A DNA stretch of 64,000 bases, taken from the NCBI GenBank assembly GCA_023376005.1, contig CM042142.1, forward strand, positions 50,285,884-50,349,883, written 5' to 3'. The notes under the pieces were generated by a model. The model was given only the letters and a program-made list of their open reading frames with translations, did no database searches and was not told the origin of the DNA. This DNA is from Doryteuthis pealeii (taxonomy: Eukaryota > Mollusca > Cephalopoda > Myopsida > Loliginidae). Positions 62,626 through 63,625 of this stretch are shown here, piece after piece. Numbering within the stretch: the stretch's first letter is position 1; every line of letters begins with the position of its first letter. Position numbers and translations under genes: made by a program.

Positions 62626-63075
62626 CTCTCTCTCTATCTATCTCTATATATCTATATCTATCTCTCTCTCTATCTATCTCTATATATCTATATCTATATC
62701 TATCTATCTATCTATCTATATATCTCTATATCTATCTATCTATATATCTCTATATCTATCTATCTATATATCTCTATATCTATCTATATATCTATATCTC
62801 TATCTATCTATATCTCTATATCTATCTATATCTCTATATCTATATCTATCTATATCTCTATATCTATCTATATCTATCTATCTATCTATCTATATCTATC
62901 TATCTCTAGATAGGTGTTTTTTTATTTTGTACTAGTATATATAATGTTAACTATTTTATTGTTTATTTAATTTTTTTTTTCTTTTTGTATTTTTTAGGTG
63001 TCCGTTCCTTCTGAAGTCTTGGATGTTTGGTGCGGCGTCGATCACACAGTGGCCCGTTGTCTTTCATTTTCTTGA
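18152..63075 (+). CDS. RCC1L: RCC1L-like mitochondrial RCC1-repeat protein gene (split, middle exons not found)
   Basis: Gene-level entry; exons are listed separately. The translated exons align in order with human RCC1L/WBSCR16, a mitochondrial seven-bladed RCC1-type beta-propeller; the family is linked to mitochondrial fusion and ribosome function. Exons 1-6 (202, 98, 130, 126, 67 and 52 nt) sum to exactly 225 codons, all with GT/AG borders and no frameshift. Three 3' exons supply the last blade and the C terminus. The blades between are missing: exon 6 ends in phase 0, but the next recognised exon must start with two leftover bases. The last three exons lie in the right arm of a giant inverted repeat and have reversed copies in the left arm. 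As assembled the model is incomplete. The orthology call is from motif-by-motif comparison with the remembered human protein, not from a search. Confidence 0.85.
18366..18560. mobile_element. Fold-back element T, copy 2 (13 bp inside RCC1L intron 1)
   Basis: GGTTATTTCCTATAAG and CTTATAGGAAATAACC ends, GGGGAACCACTCTTGACTG and its complement, and a core with CCCTAAACCCTAAT. It starts 12 bases after the exon 1 donor, so the transcript could form a hairpin right at the 5' splice site. Confidence 0.78.
18641..18712 (+). mobile_element. LINE 3' fragment
   Basis: GAATTTGTTGAATGGAGCCG and GGTGAATGCTGTCACAGA repeat the end of the LINE at 16615-16685. Confidence 0.6.
18795..19550. repeat. Dispersed element E with an expanded minisatellite
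   Basis: Flanks GGCCATCCTGTAGGC on the left and GTAAGTCCCTCCTCAATG to GGCTAGTCTATAAATTCAGG on the right occur also at 44650-44960 and, more diverged, in the two arms. Between the flanks this copy has 17 repeat units where the others have a few. Confidence 0.72.
18855..19380. repeat. 31-bp minisatellite, 17 copies (RCC1L intron 1)
   Basis: The unit is TTGGTAATCC-TSYGGTAAAG-AATCYTGATCY, exactly 31 bp between successive TTGGTAATC starts (e.g. 18981 and 19012). Three variant types (CTGTGG, CTCCGG, CGCTGG) are clustered, so blocks of units spread together. On the minus strand no frame of the unit has a stop, giving long DQDSLPEDYQRSRFF-type frames with a 31-residue period. These are not considered a gene. 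Confidence 0.92.
19646..19743 (+). CDS. RCC1L: RCC1L exon 2
   Basis: Begins after TTTCCCAG and ends AAG|GTATGA. It completes the glycine codon split by intron 1 and adds about 32 residues (IKSYLRPQNHQK...NHMK). The segment is basic and lies between the first WG motif and the first CGYG motif, where human RCC1L has a variable basic loop. Length 98 nt, phase 1 in and phase 0 out, consistent with its neighbours. Confidence 0.8.
19786..20100 (+). mobile_element. Mariner-like terminal fragment
   Basis: GAGGGTATCCCAAAAGTAAG resembles the TIR of a mariner lineage. A second GAAAGTAAGGACCTA occurs at 20078. Non-coding. Confidence 0.4.
20101..20577. other. Unassigned, GC-richer block
   Basis: 20290-20560 is less AT-rich (TCCGCCGGAAATGAACGG, GAAGCGCCTGAGGCATTG) and differs from the flanking intron. 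It may be an old inserted element; no protein seen. Confidence 0.4.
20578..20756. mobile_element. Half copy of fold-back element F in intron 2 of RCC1L
   Basis: Matches only the centre and one arm of element F (TGCGCAAGCACAATT ... AAACATGCAGTTGTATTGAT ... CTTCCTCAAAGTGAAA), followed by the same CTCATTTATGTAGCTAATG flank. The other arm is absent, so the hairpin has been lost here. Confidence 0.7.
20990..21119 (+). CDS. RCC1L: RCC1L exon 3 (first propeller blade)
   Basis: The acceptor is TTTTGCATTCAG and the donor G|GTAAGA. It encodes VHNVACGYGFTLFL, then GTGINTDSQVGYH. Human RCC1L has AACGYGFTLL followed by GMGLNKDSQLGFH at the same place, which is the strongest family-specific match in the window. 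In RCC1 proteins the CG-x-G/H-H/F strand and the G-x-N-x-x-x-Q-L-G turn define one blade. Phase 0 in, phase 1 out. Confidence 0.88.
21170..21485 (+). repeat. Dispersed repeat J, copy 1
   Basis: ACAGGAAGCATGAGGCTTTG, GAGCATGAAAAA and TTCTGACTTTGTAGGCATGC match 38460-38815 in the same order. It begins only about 50 bp after RCC1L exon 3. Confidence 0.65.
21486..22254. other. AT-rich intron DNA
   Basis: A triple direct repeat of TACACAAATAATTACTCT at 22177-22240; otherwise nothing recognised. Confidence 0.55.
22255..22455 (-). mobile_element. SINE-like repeat H copy in intron 3 of RCC1L
   Basis: Diverged copy with CCCCAGGCAGCACCTGCCCC, GAGATTCCCTAAAAGGG and GAGCTTTGGTTTGTG. Similar pieces without the 3' part occur near 15160-15225. 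Confidence 0.55.
22456..22912 (+). promoter_or_regulatory. GC-richer segment with TATA-box-like sequence (possible solo LTR)
   Basis: GAGTATAAAAGGAGACGG at about 22697 is a strong TATA-type core. The surrounding 450 bp are GC-richer than the intron. TGTGACAACTAG at 22587 and CTCATAACA at 22912 could be TG...CA LTR ends, but no target duplication is visible and no internal region is present. Confidence 0.35.
22940..23508 (-). mobile_element. Helitron A, nearly full copy
   Basis: The minus-strand 5' end is TCTTATTATAATGATG at 23508. The 3' side has CTTGGAAGGCGCATA in place of the hairpin, so the terminus is decayed. Internal ATTATTTATTTAACCTGG and GCTGTTTTGAGGCAAATC are shared with other copies. 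Confidence 0.68.
23571..23696 (+). CDS. RCC1L: RCC1L exon 4
   Basis: Preceded by a long T tract and CCAG and followed by GTGAGT. Translation gives EKYLDYVIEPAKVDLPL and then LSLDGGRAHTVLLTDNEG. Human RCC1L reads GYEYVLEPSPVSLPL then VSCGRAHSLVLTDREG. The usual blade cysteine before GRAH is aspartate here (DGGRAH), so the local CG motif is not strict. Phase 1 in, phase 1 out. Confidence 0.87.
23762..23956 (+). mobile_element. Mariner-derived MITE
   Basis: GAGGCTGGGCTGAAAAGT and, inverted, ACTTTTCAGCCAACCCTC form TIRs 195 bp apart. The inside keeps the last codons of a transposase in one frame (CKGDYVEK, stop), a known mariner C terminus. Confidence 0.72.
23965..24175 (+). repeat. Dispersed repeat D
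   Basis: GGTCCACTCTGACCTGGTGT, TAGGGTCCCATCTATGGG and a TATATGCCATAAAATCC end. Confidence 0.65.
24180..24470 (-). mobile_element. SINE1 copy
   Basis: Reverse complement of the SINE1 body (GTTTGAATTCAGAGTTTTC) and head (TGTTACACCACATGCCTCC). Confidence 0.7.
24471..24894. other. No feature recognised
   Basis: AT-rich intron 4 DNA. Confidence 0.5.
24895..25257 (-). mobile_element. Helitron A, 5' two-thirds
   Basis: Minus-strand start TCTTATTATAATGGAGATTC; shares GAGCTGTTTTGAGGCAAATC and GCAATTCCTGAGGGTATTG. No 3' hairpin. Confidence 0.68.
25577..25815 (+). mobile_element. SINE2 copy
   Basis: GGCCGGGTTAGCTCAGGCGG (A box) and TAGTTCGATACCGG (B box) begin it; then GTGTGGCGCTCCACCTCAG, CTCCTTGGTCTAGCGC and a CTTTACTTTTTTACTTAC tail. 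A tRNA-derived SINE; the family has nine copies or parts here. Confidence 0.78.
26123..26189 (+). CDS. RCC1L: RCC1L exon 5
   Basis: A short exon of 67 nt between TTTCATTGTAG and GTAAGA. It encodes IFSIGNNAYGQCGRSIIENE plus KY, nearly identical in pattern to human VFSMGNNSYGQCGRKVVENEIY. This is the RCC1 turn with the G-N-N-x-Y-G-Q-C-G signature. Phase 1 in, phase 2 out; the serine codon is split by the next intron. Confidence 0.88.
26257..26356 (+). mobile_element. LINE C-terminal fragment
   Basis: KKQLYCHSPPPTISQTIKIR then SHAGHGWRSK, matching the fuller peptides at 31455 and 29860. It lies in the intron just after RCC1L exon 5. Confidence 0.6.
26375..26470 (-). repeat. Dispersed repeat D fragment
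   Basis: Reverse complement of the GGTCCACTCTGACC...GGTACTACC region. Confidence 0.5.
26502..26547. repeat. (GT)n microsatellite
   Basis: Dinucleotide run with flanking GTAT; the VCVCV frame is artefactual. Confidence 0.9.
26721..27375 (+). mobile_element. Helitron A, complete copy
   Basis: A|TCTTATTATAATGGAGATT start and hairpin GCACCCGGAGGGTGC, spacer ATATATTTG, CTAG|T end. The 655 bp copy with both termini intact is the best reference for the family. The 104-codon frame inside it is AT-driven and resembles no Helitron protein, so the element is non-autonomous. Confidence 0.85.
27376..28984. other. AT-rich intron DNA without recognised feature
   Basis: No coding frame or repeat family. 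TATTATACTCCCTCTRTTTC occurs twice just upstream inside the Helitron. Confidence 0.5.
28985..29118 (+). repeat. Penelope-like terminal fragment with decayed hammerhead core
   Basis: CTGAAGA at 29028-29034, GGCTGG/GGCC helix remains and AAAAC where GAAAC is expected. The downstream GTGTATATAACAATAAAGAT is repeated at 33385-33410, with a weaker related block at 33700-33755. Confidence 0.45.
29150..29640 (+). repeat. Dispersed repeat G in intron 5 of RCC1L
   Basis: Same unit as in the arms but with only one ATCTTGCAACACC sub-block. It ends about 65 bp before exon 6. Confidence 0.65.
29705..29756 (+). CDS. RCC1L: RCC1L exon 6
   Basis: 52 nt between TTTATTCCAG and GTGAGT. Encodes (S)GNATVHKIRELPDDISE, corresponding to human SESHRVHRMQDFDGQ. 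Phase 2 in, phase 0 out. This is the last exon with clean splice compatibility. The next part of the human protein (ACGQDHSLFLTDKG... and the GWGADGQTGLG turn) has no counterpart I can find downstream. Confidence 0.8.
29835..30445 (-). mobile_element. LINE copy with 5' inversion
   Basis: The minus strand from 30310 to 29852 encodes SNLTDKLKRE, LSVLLYGCTT, LENKLDGSCTRML, HAGHCWRSKDKLISDVLLW, VGRPAKTYIDQLCADTGCC and RDVWREIV, the C terminus of a non-LTR reverse transcriptase. The adjoining 30318-30445 encodes, on the plus strand, the immediately preceding part (LEQFRYLGSNVSSTENDVN ... LSVIWK). The break therefore inverts the 5' piece, and the two break ends are neighbours in the protein. A (ATC)n-like tail is at 29835. 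Confidence 0.75.
30464..30715 (-). mobile_element. SINE2 copy
   Basis: Full SINE2 in reverse; the tail AAGTAAAGTCATTGGGGCGG is at its left end. Confidence 0.75.
30745..31096 (+). mobile_element. Small TIR transposon remnant
   Basis: TACAGGGTGATTG at 30745 and, in reverse complement, TACAGCGTGATTG ending at 31096; the inner ends AACTCTCTATT and AACTCCCTATT also agree. The inside has ATGCAAGATGGTGCTCCTC, the MQDGAP motif around a catalytic Asp of Tc1/mariner/IS630-type transposases. About 350 bp, so an internally deleted copy. Confidence 0.7.
31105..31290 (-). mobile_element. SINE2 fragment
   Basis: Lacks the tail part; head GACTGAGCTAAACTGG at the right. Confidence 0.68.
31455..31900 (+). 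mobile_element. LINE C-terminal fragment
   Basis: Encodes VSVLLYGCTTWTLTKCLENK, LDGSCTRIL, QLYGHLPLSQTIQVRRTRHA, GHCWRSRDELISDVLLWKPA and PAKTYIDQLCADTG. Same family as 29835-30445 but upright. Frame open over about 124 codons, yet lacking the polymerase core, so it is non-functional. Confidence 0.75.
32020..32465. mobile_element. Second fold-back element with hammerhead-like arms
   Basis: Arms at about 32024-32130 and 32365-32465 are complements (TGTTATGTGATTGCTGACAG; GATCTGTTTCGACCAAATCG). It is flanked by (TA)n on both sides, like the element at 3090, though the sequences differ. No coding. Confidence 0.65.
32368..32424 (+). ncRNA. Hammerhead-like motif with altered core
   Basis: Stem II GACCAA/TTGGTC, GAAA at 32405-32408, stem III ACAG/CTGT, triplet GTC ending at 32418, stem I GTTGCT/AGCAAT. 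The CTGATGA box reads CTTTGATGA, two extra T, so it may be inactive. Confidence 0.45.
32466..33459. other. No gene; (GT)n/(TA)n and repeat fragments
   Basis: (GT)n-(TA)n at 32790-32842. A TTTGCATACGGTTTTACGAGG / TTTGCACACGGTTGTACGAGG pair (33010, 33225) is a diverged local duplication. A short SINE1-head-like GGTGTAATGACTATCCTCA is at 33306. Confidence 0.5.
33460..33573 (-). mobile_element. Helitron A 5' fragment
   Basis: Minus-strand start TCTTATTATAATGGAGAGTG; matches the 5' 110 bp of 26721-27375. Confidence 0.65.
33574..34242. other. No feature recognised
   Basis: AT-rich. CTTTATCAAGGGAGATAATCAAG at 33650 repeats 31904, a flank shared with the LINE fragment there. Confidence 0.45.
34243..34453. 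mobile_element. Fold-back element T, copy 3
   Basis: Ends GGTTATTTCCTAGTAA and a decayed complement; the core has ACCCCTAACTCTAAG, so the telomere-like part is degraded. Confidence 0.7.
34454..38459. other. Repeat-poor 4-kb block, no recognised gene
   Basis: None of the SINE, Helitron or fold-back families occur here. It holds purine-rich tracts (35520-35960), a poly(T) at about 36999-37022, and an AATAAA at about 36764 with a GAAGTGAAAAAGC flank that could end a transcript. Several short frames exist but none resembles a protein. It may be an untranslated exon or regulatory intron part; I could not find RCC1L blade motifs in it. Confidence 0.4.
38460..38815 (+). repeat. Dispersed repeat J, copy 2
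   Basis: Same blocks as 21170-21485, in the same orientation. Confidence 0.65.
38816..40964. other. No gene recognised; (GT)n
   Basis: (GT)n at about 39111-39148 and (TA)-rich patches at 40438-40475. TTGTTGTTTTAG before 39885 looks like an acceptor, but the following frame (VANLVFDKKK) matches nothing. Confidence 0.5.
40965..42148 (+). mobile_element. Tc1-like transposon remnant with TIRs
   Basis: ACCGATTGGAATTTAACG at about 40973 and, in reverse complement, ACTGATTGGAATTTAACA at about 42140 are the TIRs. Between them broken frames encode LMQDNAPSHSAHKT and NPIEKLWSIVKQRV, the second-Asp and final-Glu regions of Tc1-type DDE transposases. Many stops and shifts; dead. Confidence 0.8.
42240..42360 (-). 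repeat. Hammerhead-like fragment
   Basis: On the minus strand CTCTGATGA, a poor helix, TGAAACC, ACC/GGT. GTTACCG and CGGTAAC flank it as a long-range helix. Core boxes are present but the helices do not follow a standard hammerhead well. Preceded by (TA)n. Confidence 0.3.
42455..42735 (-). mobile_element. SINE1 copy
   Basis: Reverse-complement body and head (CTGTTACACTAAACATGCCTCC), followed by (TA)n. Confidence 0.68.
42740..43190. repeat. Tandem duplication: SINE1 end + (TA)n + flank
   Basis: AAATGTAAACAGCTTTGTCC, GCATGCCTCCATCAAAAAAA, (TA)n and AAAGAAAAAAGGCTTAA recur about 320 bp apart (42650-42870, 42985-43180), with independent small changes. Confidence 0.72.
43191..43958. other. No feature recognised
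   Basis: AT-rich; a 90-codon frame at 43584-43856 matches nothing known. Confidence 0.5.
43959..44212 (+). mobile_element. SINE2 copy
   Basis: GGCCGGGTTAGCTCAGTCGG, TAGTTCGATACGG, full body and CTTACTTTTACTTAC tail. Confidence 0.78.
44213..45021. mobile_element. MITE K copies interrupted by element E
   Basis: A K unit at 44213-44410; a second starts TTAACTCTTTGCCTACC at 44431 and finds its other end GTAGGCAAAGACTTAA at 45021, split by an element E copy at about 44650-44960. The inserted E keeps only two or three 31-bp-like units. Confidence 0.6.
45022..45214. other. SINE1 body fragment and flank
   Basis: ACCTACAAGCAGGATGTGA to GTTTGAATTCAGAGTTTTCC is SINE1-like on the minus strand. Confidence 0.5.
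45215..45426. mobile_element. MITE K, complete copy
   Basis: GACTCTTTGCCTACCAAATTT and, at the other end, TAAAGTAGGCAAAGAGTTAA give TIRs about 210 bp apart. Non-coding. Confidence 0.65.
45455..45545 (-). mobile_element. LINE 3' end fragment
   Basis: ATCATCACGTCGGGCTGAC and CCCATGACTATCTC match the tail end of the LINE at 29845-29890. Confidence 0.55.
45546..45665. other. No feature recognised
   Basis: Short spacer with a G run at 45592. Confidence 0.5.
45666..46275 (-). mobile_element. Helitron A, full-length copy
   Basis: Minus strand: TCTATTATAATGGAG start at 46275; hairpin GCACCGAGAGTGC, ATATATTTG, CTAG at 45666, then T. Internal sequence matches 26721-27375 throughout. Confidence 0.8.
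46310..46717 (+). mobile_element. Helitron B, full copy
   Basis: A|TCTATTAATAATGGAGATT start, GCCCGGAGGGTG hairpin, CTAG|T end. Lies head to head with the Helitron A copy, 34 bp apart. Confidence 0.78.
46718..47514. other. No gene recognised
   Basis: A GC-richer stretch at 46940-47230 (CCCCGTCAGCAACACTGG, GATCAGGATGATGTGAG) is unassigned; a (CA)n is at 47453-47473. Confidence 0.45.
47515..47682 (-). mobile_element. LINE C-terminal fragment
   Basis: The minus strand encodes RVGQPAKIYINQLCANT, the same motif as VGRPAKTYIDQLCADTG in the fuller copies. Confidence 0.62.
47683..47815 (-). mobile_element. SINE1 head fragment
   Basis: TAGTGCTATGTGAAATGCAAAC and AAACCATTATGCCATG. Confidence 0.6.
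47816..48183. other. No feature recognised
   Basis: AT-rich. Confidence 0.5.
48184..48370. mobile_element. Fold-back element T, copy 4
   Basis: GGTTATTTCCTATAAG and CTTATAGGAAATAACC ends are perfect complements; the core keeps only AATCCTAACCCCG. Confidence 0.78.
48371..48711. other. No feature recognised; may still be palindrome arm
   Basis: Nothing recognised. If the inverted repeat goes on, its partner lies beyond 64000. Confidence 0.4.
48795..49083. mobile_element. Fold-back element F, left arm copy 1
   Basis: The arms start CTTTGTTTGTTTCACTTTG and end with its complement. Between them the inverted ends of about 130 bp run through TACAACTGCATGTTTTAACA and its complement. It is flanked by CATAAATGAGA on one side. 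The family appears six times in the inverted repeat, always mirrored, and once as a half copy at 20578. It is MITE-like, with no coding capacity. Confidence 0.75.
49126..49430 (-). mobile_element. SINE-like repeat H, left arm
   Basis: A block with GATCCCAGGGCGCTA, AGGCAACACCTG, GTGCCTGAGGCACC and GAGCTTCGGTTTGTG. Mirror of 63255-63580 and homologous to 22255-22455. A tRNA-like A-box candidate (GCATAATTAGTAACG) sits at the 3' side on this strand. Family unnamed. Confidence 0.55.
49626..49702 (-). pseudogene. Reversed copy of the RCC1L terminal exon in the left arm
   Basis: Mirror of 62998-63075, encoding VSVPSEVLDVWCGVDHTVA. A one-base loss then shifts the frame to VVFHFLDTD with a later stop. 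It also differs by one substitution near the start (TCA for TCC, silent). Confidence 0.8.
49786..50045. repeat. GATA/GAGA microsatellite, left arm
   Basis: Interrupted GATA, GATATA and GAGA repeats over about 260 bp; the mirrored TATC array at 62594-62912 is about 60 bp longer. It lies in the last intron of the gene copy. Translated frames here are pure IYLS repeats and not genes. Confidence 0.9.
50496..50879 (-). mobile_element. Helitron B, left arm (full copy)
   Basis: On the minus strand A|TCTATTAATAATGGAG opens the element, and a GC hairpin (CGCCCGGAGTGCG) then CTAG|T closes it, 384 bp. Same insertion site as 61748-62137: the flanks GGGAGCATA and TATCAATAATATA are shared, so it was present before the arms were formed. 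Confidence 0.78.
51043..51120 (+). pseudogene. tRNA-like sequence (SINE head or tRNA pseudogene)
   Basis: GTGGCCAAGAGGTTAAG is a good A box of the Leu/Ser tRNA type and GGAGTTCGCTCC resembles a B box, about 50 bp apart. The cloverleaf does not close convincingly. It lies in the block missing from the right arm. Confidence 0.4.
51342..51620 (+). mobile_element. SINE2 copy, left arm only
   Basis: TTTAGCTCAGTCAGTAGAGC (A box), GGTTCCAGGTTCAATACC (B-box region), then the SINE2 body (GTGAGGCACTCCACCTC, CTCCTGGTCTA) and the tail CTTTACTTTTTACTTAC. The right arm keeps only the tail. Confidence 0.75.
51625..52000 (-). mobile_element. SINE1 copies (two, overlapping), left arm
   Basis: Two SINE1 3' parts in tandem (TTGAATTCAGAGTT and TTTGAATTCAGTTTTC blocks), with the head near 51985 (CCTTACCCTAAGAGCAC). 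Mirrored at 61260-61645. Confidence 0.68.
52323..52580 (+). mobile_element. SINE2 copy, left arm
   Basis: TTTAGCTCAGTGAGTAGAGC head, GTGTGGCACTCCATCTTAG body and a T-rich tail. One copy here, but two in tandem at the mirrored site 60470-60912. Confidence 0.72.
52802..52886 (-). pseudogene. Reversed copy of the RCC1L WGKN exon in the left arm
   Basis: Mirror of 60018-60103 with the same splice borders. It is identical except for one missing G near its start (ATCGAGAGATC against ATCGAGGAGATC), which breaks the frame after the first codons. The DQYFPWR end is conserved. It is antisense to the gene. Confidence 0.82.
53055..53395 (+). repeat. Dispersed element E, left arm
   Basis: A diverged copy of the element that carries the 31-bp minisatellite at 18.85 kb. 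It shares TTGGATCCTTGATAAAGAG, TTGGTTGGAAGAGTAAATCA and GGTCTATAAATCTAGGTGGG. Only two or three degenerate repeat units remain. Mirrored at 59500-59845. Confidence 0.65.
53455..53835 (-). mobile_element. Helitron A 3' half, left arm
   Basis: The minus-strand 3' end is GCACCCATAGGGTGCATA (with one base missing here), a spacer and CTAG. The body shares GCTGTTTTGAGGCAA-type blocks with 22940-23508. Mirrored at 59100-59486. Confidence 0.7.
53841..54132. mobile_element. Fold-back element F, left arm copy 2
   Basis: Same long-TIR structure; the central unpaired part contains GTGCTTGCGCGTTATTTG. It abuts the Helitron 3' part at 53455-53835. Mirrored at 58805-59096. Confidence 0.75.
54175..54300 (-). 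mobile_element. SINE-like repeat H fragment, left arm
   Basis: Contains the GGACCGGTAAGAT, GATCCCAGGGCGCTA and AGGCAACACTGCCCC blocks only. Mirrored at 58645-58775. Confidence 0.55.
54290..54805 (-). repeat. Dispersed repeat G, left arm
   Basis: About 500 bp sharing TTGCAATAGCTC, GAGCATGCGGAAGC and CTTATGAGTGTCGTC with 29150-29640. Mirrored at 58130-58640. No coding sense; class unknown. Confidence 0.65.
54830..55010. mobile_element. Two Helitron A 5' ends head to head, left arm
   Basis: AATCTCCATTATAATAAAAT runs straight into ATCTTATTATAATGGA, so two 5' termini face each other across a few T/A bases. Mirror of 57905-58105. Confidence 0.68.
55020..55215 (-). repeat. Dispersed repeat D, left arm
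   Basis: Reverse complement of the D unit (GGTCCACTCTAACCCAGAGT ... GTTGATATGCCGTAAAAC). Mirrored at 57721-57903. Confidence 0.7.
55217..55530. mobile_element. Fold-back element F, left arm copy 3
   Basis: TIR-rich copy between dispersed repeat D and a Helitron 5' fragment. Mirrored at 57402-57720. Confidence 0.75.
55560..55637 (-). mobile_element. Helitron A 5' fragment, left arm
   Basis: Reverse complement of the TCTTATTATAATGGAGATT terminus plus about 60 bp. Mirrored at 57302-57375. Confidence 0.65.
55759..55930 (-). pseudogene. Reversed copy of the RCC1L WGYG exon in the left arm
   Basis: The reverse complement reads acceptor TTTTTACAG, exon, donor A|GTAAG, mirroring 57006-57175. One frame gives VGYGILGWAPMCRQPQ and later KCGVYHFAAIT; the WG before YG is lost because a G is missing from the GGGG run. 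It is better than the right copy at the 3' end (CGVYHF matches human CGLSHF) and worse at the 5' end. Errors are thus spread over both copies. It is called a pseudogene copy because it is antisense to the rest of the gene. Confidence 0.8.
55953..55987. repeat. Long poly(T) tract, left arm (mirror 56951-56978)
   Basis: About 35 T residues next to the reversed WGYG exon. The right arm has a roughly 28-base A tract at the mirrored place. The length difference is what slippage or homopolymer miscalling would give. Confidence 0.85.
56020..56200 (+). mobile_element. Mariner-like 5' end at the palindrome centre, left arm
   Basis: ATTATCCACACTTTCGCC plus the following GTCACATTGCGTTCTGCATA and TCACATGATCAAAG blocks match the terminal part of the mariner-like remnant at 4476-5636. 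A broken reading frame resembling its N terminus (MTALLAVCT) follows. The mirrored copy is at 56740-56925. Confidence 0.65.
56393..56536. other. Spacer at the centre of the inverted repeat
   Basis: About 144 bases with no clean mirror match lie between AACAGGTTGAGA and TCTCGAACCTGTT. Weak mirrored similarity persists at its edges (AAAAAGACAACACAG against AAAACAAAACACAG in reverse complement), so the real axis probably lies near 56465. I recognise no gene or adapter-like sequence. Confidence 0.7.
56740..56925 (-). mobile_element. Mariner-like 5' end at the palindrome centre, right arm
   Basis: Reverse complement of the 56020-56200 fragment, with TIR-proximal sequence GGCGAAAGTGGGATA near 56905. 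The two inner ends of the palindrome are therefore the same transposon fragment facing inward. Confidence 0.62.
57006..57175 (+). CDS. RCC1L: RCC1L penultimate-blade exon, right arm (frame-damaged copy)
   Basis: The acceptor is TTTTTTACAG and the donor A|GTAAGG. The translation shows VLTWGYGISGL and, in shifted frames, NVQATTI and HFAAIT. Human RCC1L reads VFVWGYGILGKGPN ... CGLSHFAALT. Compared with the left-arm copy this exon has single-base losses and gains at about six places, for example AAAGTGTGAAG against AAAGTGGTGAAG, so neither copy is open throughout. The two copies together suggest a frame that would read through. The frame needed for the WGYG motif requires the upstream exon to end in phase 1. 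Either this base sequence is poor or the exon is decaying. Confidence 0.75.
57302..57375 (+). mobile_element. Helitron A 5' fragment, right arm
   Basis: Begins TCTTATTATAATGGAG after an A, then GTCTGTAACTGAAACTAC. Truncated by element F. Confidence 0.65.
57402..57720. mobile_element. Fold-back element F, right arm copy 3
   Basis: One of the clearest copies. The two arms of about 140 bp are near-perfect complements, with TGCGCAAGCACAATT close to the axis. No transposase is encoded. Confidence 0.78.
57721..57903 (+). repeat. Dispersed repeat D, right arm
   Basis: TTGCTCCCTGGTCCACTC, GGTAGTACCTGTTAGGG, then GTTGATATGCCGTAAAACAA. Same 3' end as at 15115. Confidence 0.7.
57905..58105. mobile_element. 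Two Helitron A 5' ends head to head, right arm
   Basis: A minus-strand 5' terminus ends at about 58004 and a plus-strand one starts at about 58010. The plus-strand piece continues ATTGTAACTGAAAGTACATC and is then interrupted by repeat G. Its 3' half may be 59100-59486. Confidence 0.68.
58130..58640 (+). repeat. Dispersed repeat G, right arm
   Basis: Mirror of 54290-54805. It contains two related sub-blocks (ATCTTGCAACATCC and ATCTTGCAACACC), suggesting an internal duplication of about 65 bp. Confidence 0.65.
58645..58775 (+). mobile_element. SINE-like repeat H fragment, right arm
   Basis: Mirror of 54175-54300; joined to repeat G on its left and element F on its right. Confidence 0.55.
58805..59096. 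mobile_element. Fold-back element F, right arm copy 2
   Basis: Mirror of 53841-54132. It separates repeat H from the Helitron 3' part at 59100-59486 and is probably nested. Confidence 0.75.
59100..59486 (+). mobile_element. Helitron A 3' half, right arm
   Basis: Ends with the hairpin GCACCCATAGGGTGC, a short T-rich spacer and CTAG before T, the standard Helitron 3' terminus. The 5' end is absent or lies beyond nested inserts at 58010. Confidence 0.72.
59500..59845 (-). repeat. Dispersed element E, right arm
   Basis: Mirror of 53055-53395, bordered by (TA)n on both sides. Confidence 0.65.
60018..60103 (+). CDS. RCC1L: RCC1L exon with WGKN motif, right arm
   Basis: 86 nt, acceptor CTTTTTCAG, donor CGA|GTAAGT. 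Encodes (N)RGDLYMWGKNKFGNLGF, then GHQKDQYFPWR. Human: NKGELFVWGKNIRGCLGIGRLEDQYFPWR. The DQYFPWR block is diagnostic of RCC1L. The frame is intact and joins in phase to the exons on both sides (phase 1 in, 0 out). This copy is one base longer than the left-arm copy and is the in-frame one. Confidence 0.88.
60470..60711 (-). mobile_element. SINE2 copy, right arm
   Basis: Mirror of 52323-52580; the head is at the right end (TCTACTCGCTGAGCTAA). Confidence 0.72.
60712..60912 (-). mobile_element. Second tandem SINE2, right arm only
   Basis: A complete extra SINE2 whose junctions with its neighbour fall exactly in the shared TTAGCTCAG motif. It is absent from the left arm, so either it was inserted or one unit was lost by recombination between tandem heads. 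Confidence 0.72.
61260..61645 (+). mobile_element. SINE1 copies (two), right arm
   Basis: Head with GGTAACGGTTATTGTTGTAG and GAGTTCAAATCC, followed by the body and a second 3' body unit. Confidence 0.68.
61748..62137 (+). mobile_element. Helitron B, right arm (full copy)
   Basis: A|TC start, CGCCCTGGGGGCG hairpin, TTTTTATTTTGTA spacer, CTAG|T end, 390 bp. Non-autonomous; no Rep/Hel coding. Confidence 0.8.
62594..62912. repeat. TATC/TCTC microsatellite, right arm (last RCC1L intron)
   Basis: Runs of TATC with TC and TATA interruptions, about 320 bp, ending 85 bp before the last exon. The open frames reported over it are repeat artefacts. Confidence 0.9.
62998..63075 (+). CDS. RCC1L: RCC1L terminal exon with stop, right arm
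   Basis: Starts after a T-rich tract and TTTTTAG. Encodes VSVPSEVLDVWCGVDHTVAR then CLSFS and TGA. Human RCC1L ends VTMPGEPVDVACGVDHMVTLAKSFI, so length and ending agree. The left-arm copy lacks one C in the GTGGCCCG stretch and would run on to a different C terminus. No clear AATAAA is visible in the roughly 100 bases after the stop. Confidence 0.85.
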   Translation: MSVPSEVLDVWCGVDHTVARCLSFS

Positions 63076-63254
63076 CACTGACTGATATTTTAGTTCAGGG
63101 GGTAAAGAAAAAAAAACATTATTATTATTATTATTATAATTTATCATCAATTTTAGATTTTTAATTAGAAAAGACAATGATTGCAATAAAATTGTCATCT
63201 CGGATTCCAGCATCGAATCGGTTGTCTTCTTGTTTTTAATTTTATGGGGGAGGG

Positions 63255-63580
63255 GTAGTCACCGTTGCATAATTAGTAACGTGCTGGACTACAACATTGT
63301 ATTAAATATTTGCTGACATCCCACCATGTCAGTCAAATACAAGGATCATTATGGTGGGGAACCACACACAAACCGAAGCTCATGCGTGGCTAGTGTTTAA
63401 AAATTATGTGAATCTCTTCGGTATTCCTCTTTTGAGGTGCCTCAGGCACTGGGCTATAAACTCAGACCTGCCTCTTTAAATTGAGGAACAGGTGTTGCCT
63501 GGTGGGGATAGCGCCCTGGGATCACACTGATATTAGTATCTTACCGGTCCAATGTCCGAAGCCAAGGTTGCTGTAAAATC
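63255..63580 (+). mobile_element. SINE-like repeat H, right arm
   Basis: The longest copy. It starts near GCATAATTAGTAACGTG, which resembles a tRNA A box. The body holds AAACCGAAGCTCATG, a GTGCCTCAGGCAC hairpin and AGGTGTTGCCTGG. It lies about 180 bp downstream of the RCC1L stop. Confidence 0.58.
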
Positions 63581-63625
63581 CAACCAGTAATCTGAACATT
63601 AGCTACATAAATGAGAGTAACCTCC